Shown: piece after piece, positions 39,719 through 51,369 of the stretch
Layout: the number at the start of each line of letters is the position of its first letter
How positions within the stretch are numbered: the stretch's first letter is position 1
Assembly: GCA_963971535.1 (NCBI GenBank)
Contig: OZ020589.1
Coordinates: 83,228,860 to 83,292,859 of the forward strand
DNA length: 64,000 bases
Origin: Notolepis coatsorum
Lineage: Eukaryota > Chordata > Actinopteri > Aulopiformes > Paralepididae
Direction: 5' to 3'
The notes under the pieces: model-generated
Seen by the model: the letters and a program-made list of their open reading frames with translations, nothing else
What the model was told of the DNA's origin: nothing
The model's database searches: none
Position numbers and translations under genes: made by a program

Positions 39719-42482
39719 CACTGTTGTAAACTGTGTTGACATCTCTTTTTCTCTTCTCTCTTAAAGGATGAGGAGGGTTTCAGACGGCGGCCTGTCTGAA
39801 GTGTGGCTTGTTATGTCGTTGTGTACAGTTCAGGTGATAGCTGCTTAGCTTGCGTGCTAGTTGTGGCCTACCTGTTAGCCAGTCAGCTGTTAGCTGCGGC
39901 GCTAGCCTGTTGTGTCACTAGGCTAGGAAACGTTAGCTTGTTGCTATCAGTCGAGAGCGGCTGTTAGCTTGATGCTACACTGTTGAACATTGCTATGACT
40001 ATAACATGCCTTAAACACTCTGACTACGACGTCATCTTTGACAGAGGATGTTAGTCGAACCTACACCGGGAGCCCTGCCAGCGAGGACTGCGTCAACATG
40101 GGGAAACGTAGCGGCTGGGTGGCGCAGCGACGTCACCCTCGTCGCAAACACAGGAGAGTGTCCCGTTAGCCAGATTGCAGTTCTCTTGGCCTGCGCTCAG
40201 GGTAGGAAGGTCCCGACCGGACTTTAAAGACTTCTTCTTTCCTTCCCTTCTAAATGTTTTGTAATAACTATGTTTTCCAAAACGTGTGTTGCTGCAATAC
40301 ATTGAGGATACGACGCGTGTTGTGTGTGAATTGTCTTGTCACTGGTATAGCTTCTCTCTCCATAGAAATCGGGTTGTTGTTTACATGTGTAAAAATTATC
40401 TGGTTAGTTGTGATGAGAACATTTGTGTTCATGTAACGTTTGTAACGTGGGTGAACTCACAACTAAGGGGGTTAATTAACCTGTGAAGCTATGCTTAGTG
40501 ACATGTGATTGAGGAATGAATTCTTTTCTCAGCCTGTGATGACAATGAACAGTGTGTTCACATATTAACAGGGTTACCTGTTCAACTTGGTCGTATCAAG
40601 GGTAAGGAAGGAGGGGTGATCCCCCCGGTTTCCCTGGGGCTTCCCTCCCTCCTCTCAGACATGTTGTTTACAATATATTGTGTCACTGTGTTTGTGGGCA
40701 TACGATGTAACCCTCAGCTTAATTGCTGGGGTTGTGTTTTCCGCTTGAGAAACTATATTTTCCTAAAGAAAAGATTGTTTGGTCACTTATCATGTGTGCC
40801 TAGCAAGGCCTGTGGCCAATACATAATCGAGGATTCTGTATTCTCTCGTTATGAAAAACGGCGTTCCTCTGTAGCAAGAGTGTACTTTTGCCATTTTTTG
40901 TTGTGATGAAGGGTTGTGTGTGTCTTGTGATCTACAACTGGGTTAGGTTTGGCCACAGAAGCACATGTGTAAGTCTGGTACCGGGGCTCTTAAAGGGGGC
41001 CCTCTCTATTCTGTGTATTTCCTTAGTAAAAATCAGATAGCATGTTAACACATGAGCTATGTGAAGCTGTTAGATACTTCATGTAGCAGACTATGACTGT
41101 GTCATGCTCTATTTGTCATTACATCGTATCATGGGTGTGGGGTCGTAAAGGGGTGAACTGGTGATCTTTTCCACCCCTTTTCTGATTGGTCAGGGGTTAA
41201 AACCTCCTGTCCTTCAAGGTTCCTGTTTACGTTGCTGTTCGGCACGTTACAGGGTAAGAGGGGGGGGGGGGGGGGGGGAGTTTCCTGGTCCCACGCCCTG
41301 GAAGATTGGGCGTGTGCACCGCAGAAATTCCCCCGCCATAGAGTACGCCACTGAGACTGTCTCTGTTGGTAAGACTTCCGTGGGTTGTTCAGGTCCATGT
41401 TATGGATCTGTTTCAGGGAGTTGTCAGAGCTCCTCCTCACGAAGCTCCTCCTCGGGCCTTCTGTGAGTTCGGACTCTCCTTCCCTGTGAGGGAGCCTCCT
41501 CAGAGTTCAGAGCCTCCTCCTCAGATTGTTAAGGTGAGTAGAACTTCAAAAAGGAGTTCTGCTCTATTGTGTGTGTATTTGATTCAATTTGATTATTGAG
41601 TGTGTATTGGTTCAGTGCCTCCTCCTCGGAGAGCCCTAACCCAAGTATTACGTAGCTCAATGTTGCAATATATTCTTTTCAATCTATACGGCTCGCGTGG
41701 GAAGTCTCTCTGGGGATTTCCATCTCCTCCCTATGGCGAGGGTGGTGGGATGTAAAAATGTAAACAATCTTTACCCTCAGCTGCGTCATGTGGTATTCAT
41801 GTCAGTCTGTGTTTCTTTCTTTTTTAAATAAAAATAGGAAGGAACATGAAGCACGACGGCTCCGTGTCGTTCTCCCAGGCGACTTGGAGGAACAATGTTT
41901 GGTGTCTTGCTAGACTATCCATTGATGTGTTTGGGTCTCGACGCATACATAGTGCTGGCTCGGTGTGTTTCTGTTAAAGAATCACGCAGGGGCTAAGTGC
42001 ACCTTGGTTGCTTGTTATTAAAACAGCGTTTTTATAGGGCAACTGGGATGGAGTTTTGTCACTTCCGAGCGCCAGTTTACTAGGTTGTCTCGATGAATTC
42101 TCGTTCATATCTGGGGGATGTTAACGGAATAGATCAGAACATAGGTAGAGGGGTCTCACGCCCTTGGGGTGGGCCACTGAGCGCGGTACAAATGGGACCG
42201 TCTGGGTGGCGCCCTCTTTTCATGTTTTAGATCGACACGCATACCTACCCCCTCTTCTGGAGTGGGCATGTCGGCGTGGTTAGGGCACGGGACTGGTCTG
42301 GTCGCGCTGGTCCAGGTCAGTTAACCCGTTGTCCGCCGGGGATGCAGATCTGCTGTTCTGGTACCCTGAAGGACTTGTGCTTTTTTCGGGGGGAAAAATG
42401 CAGGGTCGGCCCGGGTGTCACAGGGTTAGGCGTTATGGAGACCCTTTGTTGGGTACATGTTGTACTCTGCACTATCGTAATA
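39719..42482. other. DIRS-like element interior without recognised genes
   Basis: About 2.8 kb with only short frames. 39840-39990 is rich in ttagct and gctagc words. A G-run of about 18 bases lies at 41260-41278. 41420-41640 has repeated cctcctc and agagcctcc words. Several GC-rich parts are unlike the AT-rich flanks. Confidence 0.5.
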
Positions 42483-42602
42483 GCTTACGGCCATACCAAC
42501 CTGTACACGCCCGATCTCGTCCGATCTCGGAAGCTAAGCAGGTTCGGTCCTGGTTAGTACTTGGTTGGGAGACCGCCTGGGAATACCAAGTGCGGTGTGC
42601 TT
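42483..42602 (+). rRNA. 5S rRNA sequence (likely pseudogene or mobile copy)
   Basis: 120 nt starting GCTTACGGCCATACC and ending with gtgtgctt, matching vertebrate 5S rRNA over its full length by memory. The internal promoter is present: an A-box-like agctaagcaggttcggtcc (two changes from the usual gggtcgggcc), an intermediate element with ttgggag for tgggag context, and a C-box-like region at gcctgggaatacc. Stem I (GCUUAC with GUGUGC) keeps four pairs and one wobble but has one mismatch. There is no T-run directly after the end; the first tttt is about 20 nt downstream. These changes and its position inside a DIRS-like element argue for a captured copy rather than a member of a 5S array. Confidence 0.85.
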
Positions 42603-43714
42603 AGGGCTGGTTCTCCATTATTTTCGCTCCTCTCTCACGCGTGGCGAAGAGGGGGCTGTTGGGGTGGTCTTGGACCTCCTCTGGTAACCCTGTGCTTCCC
42701 GAGCCGCCAGGCCCGGTCCAAAGTAATGTTTCGTCGACCCGTAGGCCTGGAATAACCCTTTTTTGTAAACTGAAACACTTGTACTGCGGTATAGCCAGTG
42801 TATACCCGCAGGTGTGTTTTGGAGTTTTTTCTTGAGGGGTTATAGGAACAACCACCGTCTGTACCGAGAGGGTGGTTGATTCCCTGGTGTGTTGGATCAG
42901 AGTCAACTCCCGGGTTACCCGGTTGAGTGTGCCCCTGCACGTTCATGACGTCTGCCAATCATGTCAGCCTTCTCTGCCTCGACCCCTCTGGGTGTTTTTT
43001 TTTTAATGGAGGCTTTGTCATGGTGATCAACAACGCCAGCATACGCCCCTTCCGCCGGGGGGGCTGTTTTCAGCTGACTCCTTTGGCGCCTGTCTCGTCC
43101 GCAGTGCTCCAGGCTCAGGTTACAGCCTGCTGCCTGGTTTCCCCGGTGCGCTGCCTGCTTCCATTGGTTAACCTTTTTTGAGTGCTTACGGCCATGCTGA
43201 CTGCCTGTTCTGCAGGGTCAGTGTGCCAGGCGGTGTGCTATTGGGGGGGAAAGGGCCCGCTCTTGGAGGGGCCTTATCCGAATACGCTGGCGATGTGGGG
43301 GGCGGTGTCACTAAGTGACCACCTGGTGGGGTCTTGATGCCTGGCGTCATTGACCTCTCCGGGCCCCCTTTTTCCAGGGGTCTGGGTCTTCCTTCGCGCT
43401 CCGCTGCTACAGCCTTGCCACGGGGTTGGGTTTGCTCTTGACCCCGTGATTTTGGGGGCAGTAACGAGGTTTGTTCCTTCCGTTCGTTCCCTGGTGGCAT
43501 GCGGGTTGTGCGTGTGTGTAGTCGTGGGGTCAAGCCACGGTCTGCTCACCCTGTGCGTTGAGTTGCTTGAGTTCCTCTTCGCACGGTCGGATCCGTCTCC
43601 CTCCCGTAAGCCTCCAATAGGGAGGGTCGGGGGGCTCGGTCCTCCCCGGTCTGATGGTTGTGGGGGTCCTCATCGGGGTACATTTGTCGAGCTTTGGCTC
43701 CCGCTCAGCTCCTG
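42603..43714. other. DIRS-like element interior, GC-rich
   Basis: GC-rich, no convincing protein. Frames up to 148 codons occur (43350-43796), but they run into the complementary region and are Gly/Leu/Cys-rich without domain motifs, so they are probably chance. Confidence 0.5.
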
Positions 43715-43809
43715 TTATGCAACTGGTGCTGAGCGGAGCCATAACGAAATAGAACGTAAGGTTATGTATATAACCAAGTTCTATGAGTTATGGTGACGCT
43801 CAGCACCAG
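43715..43809. repeat. internal complementary region of DIRS-like element
   Basis: 43715-43754 (from ttatgcaactggtgctgagc to gaaatagaac) complements the left terminus 38837-38876. 43755-43809 (from gtaaggttatgtatataacc to ctcagcacca) complements the right terminus 43993-44045. The two halves also pair with each other as an imperfect hairpin. Confidence 0.75.
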
Positions 43810-43839
43810 GACGCCGCTGCGGCCCTTGATCTTTCATTG

Positions 43840-44045
43840 TGGTGAAATTTGTTGGGAAGGAGATGAGTGTGTGGCCCCACCCCTGCTTATGTAGGCAGCA
43901 GATGGGGGTGTGGTCAGATGGATGTTGGTATGTAAAGGTACATTTTGAAATGTATTCAGTGCATATCCACTGAAGCGAGATATTATGCAACTGGTGCTGA
44001 GCATCACCATAACTCATAGAACTTGGTTATATACATAACCTTACG
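43840..44045 (-). repeat. right inverted terminal repeat of DIRS-like element
   Basis: Complement of the left terminus, with an outer extension ggttatatacataacctta(cg) that reappears complemented in the internal region. The boundary at 44045 is set by that internal copy. Confidence 0.75.
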
Positions 44046-45185
44046 GTATCACTAGCTAAAAGCTAGGTTTAAGGTTGGACATTAGATGTATCCCTTTTTC
44101 GTGAGTAACTCGTTATCATTTCAGTAAACTCTATATCAGTTTATCATTTCAGTTCGGTAGGTAAGTGTTTAAACATATTAATTTAAACCTTTAAGTGTGC
44201 AGGGTTTAGGTTTAGGTTTACTTTATTTGTTCAAGGGGGACAGTGTACATTAATAAAACATTTTACAGATGTAAATGCACCCAATTTTAGCCAAAAGGCT
44301 AATTTCCATTGGCAGTCCCCCTGCCAGAAGGTACAAGGTGCAAGTACCTTATGTAGCCCCTTTTACCCCGGTTGAATTAGTGGGCAGGGCCCTACTGTAG
44401 GTTCTTTATGAAATACAATACCTAGCTCTTACTAATCTAATAATACGAATATACTATCTGTTTGGGATATAACATCAATACATTTAAAATAGAATGATCA
44501 AGCCAGACACTTAACTTTAAATATAAAAATAATCTGTATTGAACATAGTGTTATATATTACATACACCGTGTGTATATATATATATACACATTACAGAAT
44601 AAAGAAAATGTTAGTTAATAAATAAAGTATTGTCTCAAACTCAAAGGCACCATGTGCTCAATATCAAAAAAGGAAATAAATGAAAAGCTATATCCAAAAT
44701 GGCATTAATGATACAGATAAAAATGAAATATCCTGTACAATAAATAATACAATATACTATATACCTAAGCCGGCATCTAATAAACAAAACCAAACAAACA
44801 AAAACCCCTGTTGCAGGCCTGATTGATGGGAAACTCACAATCCCATTTAATCTTCAGCTCTAACAAGCCAAAGTACTCACGGTCCGGAGTCAGTGTTCAG
44901 GTGGGGGGGAACGGAGAAAGTGGAGATTAAGTGGGATGCAATGTGAAGTCCTGGTGCGCCTCCCACGCTGCCAGAGGAAGTCTGTACAGGCCTTGGTAGC
45001 ACAGACCGCTATCTGGTTCTCGAAATCTGTACAGGCCCTGGTAGCACAGACCGCTATCTTGTTCTCTCTACTGTAGTGGGTTTCCGGGTTAGCTACCCAG
45101 GGCCTGCTACTGTTTACCTAGCTTAGCCAGCTAGCCTCAACACCCAGTCAGACGTGGAGCAATTGATTGGGAATGCCTATCTAAC
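44046..45185. other. non-coding; LINE-tail remnant and small duplication
   Basis: 44205-44350 resembles the minus-strand 3' end of a LINE (gtttactttatttgttcaag, then accttgt-type words). 44573-44590 is a tata palindrome. 44978-45066 is a two-fold ~42-bp duplication (core gtagcacagaccgctatct). No gene. It ends at the hAT TSD atgcacaa (45186-45193). Confidence 0.4.
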
Positions 45186-45494
45186 ATGCACAACGGTGGC
45201 GTCGTTAGCCCTGGGCTTCCGCGGCTTTAGCCCCGGATGTTTTTCTCCTAGCCCCGGACCTAAAAAAAAATAAAATAAAAATTACATTTTTTTTTTTTAC
45301 TTTTTTTTTTTTTAAGATGTCAGCATCCCCATTGTCTGTGCTGAATGTTTGTTAGTGTTTGGTATTTTTTGTTGGTTGTTAGTATTTTTTATCCATTTTT
45401 AGTAAGTAGTTTTCATTTGATCCTATAATTTTTTCATTCACCGATTTGTGGACTTTTCTTTTTGTGTCCTGAAAGGCCCCTTAGAAATCAAATG

Positions 45495-45598
<104 letters not shown>

Positions 45599-45609
45599 TC
45601 ATCATCCAG

Positions 45610-46071
45610 GAGGGAAAAGACACTTTGGATAGTAGGGACTGCCTCTCTGCCTGTCCTGACCAGGAAACACTTTGCAACTGTGATCTCCTCTGGCAATAGT
45701 TGGATATTGTAATGTGTGGCGAGGGGTTGCAGCAATTCCACTGAGAGAAACTGGTCTGAGGCTGGATAACATGCCTGTATGCCTCTCATAAGTTGTTATC
45801 CAACTCATGAGAACCTGCTCTCAAGCTCTTGCAGCATTCTGTCGACGACTGGATAGAACAGTCTCTGTCTCAGCTGATCTCCTGAGCTGAGGTCTGAGCT
45901 TGTGCCACAAGATGCCATTACATATGGCCTTTGTCCTGTCATACATGTCCACTGCCATCTCTGAGGTGCGATAATCTTTGAGTGTGTCCTGCACTGTGCT
46001 TTTAAATAGTACAGATAGGTATTGAAGATGTGCACGTTAACGCAGCAGCACCTGGAGCCATCCATACCCAT
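45610..46071 (-). pseudogene. hAT transposase C-terminal fragment (ZMYM1-like style)
   Basis: Minus-strand frames 46071-45805 (GDQLRQRLFYPVVDRMLQEL) and 45789-45600 (RGIQACYPASDQFLSVELLQ, then PLATHYNIQ) together resemble the part before the dimerisation domain in hAT proteins of the ZMYM1/DUF4371 type, where a YPxxDxMxxELxxRFS motif precedes such a segment. Two frame breaks. The dimerisation domain itself is lost at the microsatellite. The call rests on motif memory only. Confidence 0.55.
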
Positions 46072-46330
46072 GTCCAGTGTCCACTGACAAAGACATGCTC
46101 ATGATACTGTGATAAACTATAATAAGCTTTAATCGAACCCTGGTTAATTTCCTCGGATAGTCCGGTTGGTTTGGGGTGGTGTGAAAGCTCATTCACTCTT
46201 GCAAGTGAACCCTGCTGCGGTTAATTTGAGATGTGAATGCAAAGCGGACCAAAGGCAGGAAAAGACCCAAAAATCTAATCTTTTTTTTATGAGAAGACTG
46301 AAACATATGTATATAATGAAACACACAATA

Positions 46331-47145
46331 CAGTTTTTTTTCGATTGCTTAAGCATGATTTTGAAAACGGGGCCGGTGTTTCAAAACACACAATTAGCAC
46401 AACCACACACACAATTATCAGAACACCTCAGATCCTTTGCTAAATTAAACACACGTTTCATATGACTTAATTCTGTTTGAACCAATTACACACACTGCTG
46501 TGCTTAACCTAAAACACATTTAGCAATTCTACTTCTCAGTGATTAGAGTACTGTAAGTGAAGTATGCAGAGAATGTGCAAATATACAATAAATTCACCAA
46601 ACACTACACAAGACCAATGCTCTAGACTGATGAAAATATAATTTATTTATCTACATATACCCAAATCAATGATGCAGACTGCTGAAAAAAAAACATTTTC
46701 TCTCCATATACCCAAATCAATGATGCAGACTGATGAAAATATAAATTTTCTCTCCATATAACCAAATCAGTCAACATTTCAACATGGAGAATCACAACAA
46801 AACATGTCCCAGTTTGCATGCTACTATGTGCATAACACTGTAAGCTCAGCAAATATCAGACAAACATAAAATACTGTATCCAGTACAGGTTAAAATTACA
46901 GTAAAACAAAAACTATTTTGAAAAAACTTAAATAGAGTACAGAAAATACTAGACCTTATCTCTTTGCCTAGCTGGATCTGGCAAGAGAATGTTTTGCTCT
47001 GTGTGTATTGTTTTGCAAAAAGTGTGAGGCTGACATTGTGCTTATAGGGGTGCAAATCTGGGCCTATGTTTTGCTCCTTGAGTGTAAGGTTTTGATAATT
47101 GTGTAATACTTTTGATTTGAGTGTTTATGCAATTGAAGAAAACTG
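46331..47145. mobile_element. 815-bp mariner/Tc1-type MITE with TA target
   Basis: Ends CAGTTTTTTTTCGATTGCTT and, read inwards from the right, CAGTTTTCTTCAATTGCATA, each next to TA (46329-46330 and 47146-47147). Internal: a three-fold ~55-bp repeat (46650-46770, core cccaaatcaatgatgcagac) and acacac-rich parts. No transposase. Confidence 0.65.
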
Positions 47146-47345
47146 TAAAGACCAGAGATGAACTGTTTATTTCTTTTGTACATAGGCTGTGCATATGTTT
47201 GTTTGTTTGTTTGTTTATTTGCTTATGTGTATGATTCTTAACTGTTTTTATTTTGTTATTGGTTTATATGTGTGTATGTATGTACAGTATATGTATATAT
47301 ATTATATATATATATTATATATATGTGTATATATGTATATTTGTA

Positions 47346-47412
47346 CTCCTGTTGGGGCCTCTTGGACCAGATCAATGTTTTATCTGGCTAAATAAAGGTT
47401 AAATAAATAAAT
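47346..47412 (+). mobile_element. LINE 3' end, tail family B
   Basis: Ends ggctaaataaaggttaaata followed by aataaata repeats, a 3' end style I recall from fish LINEs. Upstream is (at)n-rich (47285-47335). Only a tail is present. Confidence 0.5.
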
Positions 47413-47663
47413 AAGAAACTGATGATTTGGTCCTGTTAACTTTGAATTTTCTATGGGGACTGCTCAGATCCCTCTCATGGACATGGACCTCACTTTGAGA
47501 ACCTCTAATGATTCTAGTTCTTCAGTATTCATCTCTAATTACTCTAAAATTGCGTATTTCTGTGTTTAAAAAAAAAAAAAAAAAAGGGGGGGGGGGGACC
47601 CCTCCACCCCCCCGGGCTGAAGCCCCCAATGTTTTCTAACCCTAAGACGCCCCTGATGCACAA

Positions 47664-48400
47664 ATACCCCGACGTTAATGTTCAGCGTGTGTCCTAGGCC
47701 AGAACACTTGATAACACTATACAACTGGATACAACTTAGCTCTGTCAAACATTTGCACACTCTTCCACCTGCTTCTCTCACCCTCACTCTCTCTTCTTCT
47801 TCTTCTTCTTGTCAATTTCCAGCGGACTACGCATCTAGGCGTATTGCCGCCCTCCACATGACAGTGAGAGCACTGTAGAAACAATAGACTAATGGCGGTT
47901 CGCGACCACAAAAGCCGCACACCACCACCTACTGCACAATCCATTCTACAATAACCTTCTCCTCCTTCTTCGGTCGGCCACCAACTATGTAGGGCATTAC
48001 CGCCATATTCTGGTATCATTTCCTCCTACAATGTCCATTCCCTTCACCATCATGAAGTGCAGCTAACGGCACGAGCACACTGCTGACGAATGAACACGGA
48101 CGGACGGACGGGCGGCTGCCTCTTCACTTCCGCTCCCATGTTAACGGACGCTAGTAGGCACACTGGCCGCAAGCGGGAGCGCGCCTCGCGAGCGGCTCCC
48201 GAGCGGCAAGCTATCTTTTCCGCTTCAATCGGATTCGAGGCGGCGCGGGAGGCGTGCGCCACGCGCATTGTACAATTGAATATCTGCATTCTTACCACAG
48301 ATATAGATGTTGTTCAACCAGCTGTGTCTGTATCTGCAAATAAACGCCCAACCCCCCCTGTCTGTATGTTTGTTTATACCTATAACTATTACAATGTTGC
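47664..48400. other. non-coding; no gene recognised
   Basis: Frames of up to 104 codons on both strands lack domain signals. 48300-48395 (starts atagatgttgttcaaccagct) recurs at 48733-48840, so the two flank the (TAA)n tract as ~100-bp direct repeats. Confidence 0.4.

Positions 48401-48469
<69 letters not shown>
48401..48469. repeat. (TAA)n microsatellite
   Basis: About 23 uninterrupted ata/taa units. Confidence 0.95.
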
Positions 48470-48607
48470 GCAGGATATAGCAGTCATTAAGTCAAGCCAC
48501 CTTGTCACCTATAATGACAAACGTTTTATTTGTTTCCTGACAGCTAATTATGGTAATTATTATGATTATTATTATTATGATTGAACAGCAACCAGTAGGC
48601 TTATGTG

Positions 48608-48657
48608 TATATTTTATTAACAGATTGCAGAATGGGTATACAATACAGTACAGCTCT
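48608..48657 (-). mobile_element. LINE 3' end, tail family A (short)
   Basis: Carries attaacagattgcagaatgg and then gtacagctct, the last ~50 bp of tail family A on the minus strand. Confidence 0.65.
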
Positions 48658-48740
48658 ATCTTTTTCTCTCTCTCTTTATTCTCCCTATGCCTTTCTTTCT
48701 CTCTTTCTCTCTCGTTTTCTCTCTATCTTTCAATAGATGT
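48656..48740. repeat. CT-rich low-complexity tract
   Basis: Tct, ttct and ctct words without exact periodicity. Confidence 0.8.
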
Positions 48741-48849
48741 TGTTCAACCAGCTAATGTGTCTGTATCTTTCCCAATGCAAATAAACAATATTACTATAGT
48801 TAGTACCCCGCCCTGTCTGTTTGTTTGTCTATCTGTCATATCTGGTTGC

Positions 48850-48850
48850 C

Positions 48851-48911
<61 letters not shown>

Positions 48912-48913
48912 GG

Positions 48914-48951
<38 letters not shown>

Positions 48952-48980
48952 TGTTTGTCTGTCTGTCTGTCTGTCTGTCT
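48850..48980. repeat. (GTCT)n microsatellite
   Basis: About 30 tgtc units with two short interruptions (ggttg near 48912 and tgttt near 48953). It produces Cys/Leu/Ser/Val-repeat frames that are not genes. Confidence 0.95.
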
Positions 48981-49005
48981 ATATCTGGTTGCCTGTCTGT
49001 CCCGA

Positions 49006-49131
49006 CAGAGACAGAGAGAGAGGGGGGGGGGGGGGGGTAGAGAGAGAGCGAGAGAGAGGGAGAGAGAGGGAGAGAGAGGGGGGAGAGAGAGAGAGAGAGA
49101 GAGAGGGGGAGAGAGAGAGGGAGAGAGAGAG
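49006..49131. repeat. (GA)n and G-run low-complexity tract
   Basis: Gaga repeats mixed with G-runs, including about 17 G at 49021-49037. Confidence 0.95.
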
Positions 49132-49344
49132 CTCTTGCTGCTGCTCTTTCAGGAGCAGGGACGCGGGAAGGGGGGGTGCGGGGGGTGCTGCAGCACCCCC
49201 TCTCAATTATTGCAAAAAAAAATAAAAAAATATATATACTTTTTTTTTTATGACAGTATTTATATATTTGTATATACTGTAACTGTATAACTGTAACACT
49301 GTATATTATAAGTTTATCCTGCTCAAAGCACGTCACCATTTTAA

Positions 49345-49418
49345 TATTGTGTGTATTGAGCCGTACTGTATTGTAGCCATTCTCCAATCTGTTAAATAAA
49401 GTTTTCATTCATTCATTA
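49345..49418 (+). mobile_element. LINE 3' end, tail family A (plus strand)
   Basis: gtgtattgagccgtactgta, then ccaatctgttaaataaagtt and cattcattcatt. Plus-strand copy of tail family A. Sequence upstream (49200-49340) is AT-rich and not identified. Confidence 0.7.
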
Positions 49419-49633
49419 CACTACTGTATGTACACAATCATACGTGTAAAACCGAGTAGATTTTCGAGTGATGACAGACTGTCACAGACTGATTGAATGA
49501 CAGGTGAAACAACTAATTGTATTCACCTCCTGTCTCCCGCCCTTCCCACGCGCCACGAACCACTGAGCTACTGTGATACAGTGCTTGCGCAGTCAGTCGA
49601 TTTGAGCTAGTAGTCAGACTTTGCTAGCACAGA

Positions 49634-50250
49634 ATGTCTCACTTGCAGAAAAGAAAAATATCAGATTTATTTTCGAAACGTCCCGCCAACAGTCCCACTA
49701 AATCTGATAAACGTCAGAGAGAGACAGAGACGACAGGTTCAGCCTCAGCATCAGGTATTGAAGAGTTAACTGAGTCTGTTTCCCTATACCCCCCCTCGGG
49801 CGCCAGGGGCTTCCACTGAGGGGTGATGCAAATAGGGATGGGGTGTTATGGCAGCTCATGATGGAAAGAGTGCGCACCGAGTCTGATCCCGAGTTGAAGA
49901 ATTGGCTCCAAAAGAGAGACAACTGGATGTCCAACAACATCCAAAACGAAATCTTACAGCTGCTTGCCCATGATATTCAGCGACAAATTAGAGGCAAAGC
50001 ATCCAAAAGCCCAATCTTTGGCTTGAGCGCTGACGGAACCACTGATGTCACTCACTGGAAAAGAACAATTCTCGTGTAATATACAGTTAGCCGATGACAA
50101 CTTGGAAGCTCAGAACTTCTTTTGGGGTTTTTACAATGCCCGGCCCAGACACAACAGCCGAGATGCTGTTTTTGTGTATAAAATACTTTTACGCCTCGAC
50201 CTGCCCATGGAGAGGCTGATAGGATACTACATGTCTGGGGGGTACAGGCT
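49634..50250 (+). pseudogene. hAT transposase N-terminal fragment (ZMYM1/DUF4371-like)
   Basis: Starts at ATG 49634 (MSHLQKRKISDLFSKRPANS), typical of the short N-terminus of these hAT proteins. After a break near 49818, frame 49843-50079 holds a DUF4371-like start (NWMSNNIQNEILQLLAHDIQ) and the first catalytic Asp region (FGLSADGTTDVT). A further shift gives frame 50045-50253 (EAQNFFWGFYNARP). The sequence ends where another hAT end begins at 50255. 49156-49205 (caggg start, then gtgctgcagcaccc palindrome) may be the 5' terminus of this element. Inactive. Confidence 0.65.
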
Positions 50251-50254
50251 AGAC

Positions 50255-51369
50255 CAGGCGTTCCCAAACTTTTCAGGCCGCGACCCAAAAAAAACGGTGT
50301 CAGAGAGCCGCGACCCCCACTATTATAGGAGGTAAAAAAAAATATTTTAAATGGAAATGTATGGTTGAAACATGCAAACGTTCAAACGCACACACACTAA
50401 TAAGCATTGGAGGCTTTTAACCAGGGCCGGACTGGGAAAATCATTCAGGCCAGGAAATATAGCCCCAGTCAGGCCACTTTTTAAGCAGGGGGTCTGGGGG
50501 TCCCCCACCAGGAATTTCTTTGTTACAAAGACTTAATTTCCTGCATTCTGGTGCAGGCATTTTTTTTTATTTGTACCCTTTAAATGCCAGTGTTTGTGAT
50601 GGCATCACAACTTAGTTAAAAAACAGGCTAGCATATGTATGATTAGCAACAACACAGATTTTTATGGATTTTCAGTTTTTTGTAATTGATAAATACAATA
50701 TTTTATTCAACTTCAGCCCTGATCATAACACCACATATTCATTTTATAATTCTAACCCTTTAAATGCCAGTGTGTGTGATGGCATATATTTGCAATATAT
50801 CAAATGCAAAGTACATTTTTCTGGGGGGGATTATTACAGGCTAGTATGTGTCAATGATTAGTAGTTTTTCGTAAGGATCCCGCCTCCACCAATCACATGC
50901 GGCTCCCTTTGTGTGTGTGTGAGAGCAAGAGAGAGAGATAGAGAGATAGTTCTCCAACTTGTGTGAGTTGCAGTGATCTCCTGGTTGTTCCCCACCTAGG
51001 TTATCTAACTATTGCGCTGGTGCAAATAGAAACACTGGCCTGGCCTGCTTCTAAGTTCAGTGGCCTGACCAAAAAAAAAAAAAAAAAAAAAACGTTTTTT
51101 TTTTTATCTGGCGACCCCCCAGCACCCCCTGCCGTTTTATAGTTCCCGCGTGCCTGTTCAGGAGTACAGTCACACTGATCATCATTCTAAAATGACTGAC
51201 TTCGCATATAGACTAGGCATTTACAGCTGTCCCAATGTAAATGTGCCTTCCTCGGTGCGCTTCCGCGCGCTCAAGTCGTCGGTCCAGTGTGCCTGACCAG
51301 GCGCGCGATCCCGCGAGGGAGCCACGCGTGAAATTCGTGCGCGTTCAGTGTGCCCGTCGCGTAACGCTG
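50255..51369. other. hAT-end fragments and other repeats, no gene
   Basis: 50255-50335 starts CAGGCGTTCCCAAACTTTTC and contains cgcgaccc words, a typical hAT terminus. 50422-50480 starts CAGGGCCGGACTGGG, another hAT-type end. Matching right ends were not found. 50582-50650 and 50761-50860 are diverged copies of one ~70-bp piece (aaatgccagtgt to gattag). An A-run (51069-51090) and a ggcgacccccc word follow. 51130-51369 is GC-rich with many CpG. Confidence 0.45.

Larger units (their letters stand above)
38837..44045. mobile_element. DIRS-like element (inverted termini plus internal complementary region), non-autonomous
   Basis: The left terminus (38837-39025) and right terminus (43840-44045) are inverted copies, with a long matching block from ttgcataatatctcgcttca onwards (about 170 bp). 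The outermost ~40 bp diverge, and the right end has an extra ~22 bp. A separate 95-bp segment (43715-43809) joins the complement of the left end to the complement of the right end, the arrangement that defines DIRS elements and serves as template to complete the ends of a circular intermediate. No TSD is evident, as expected. No reverse transcriptase, RNase H or tyrosine recombinase is readable in the 4.7-kb interior, so this is a non-autonomous derivative. It contains a 5S rRNA sequence. Confidence 0.7.

Noticed and set aside
43350..43796. 148-codon frame near the DIRS internal complementary region
   Set aside because: No recombinase or reverse transcriptase motif, and its C-terminus lies in the complementary region; probably chance in GC-rich DNA.
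48550..49408. Long Cys/Leu/Ser-rich and Arg/Glu-rich frames (up to 246 codons)
   Set aside because: Direct translation of (GTCT)n and (GA)n microsatellites.
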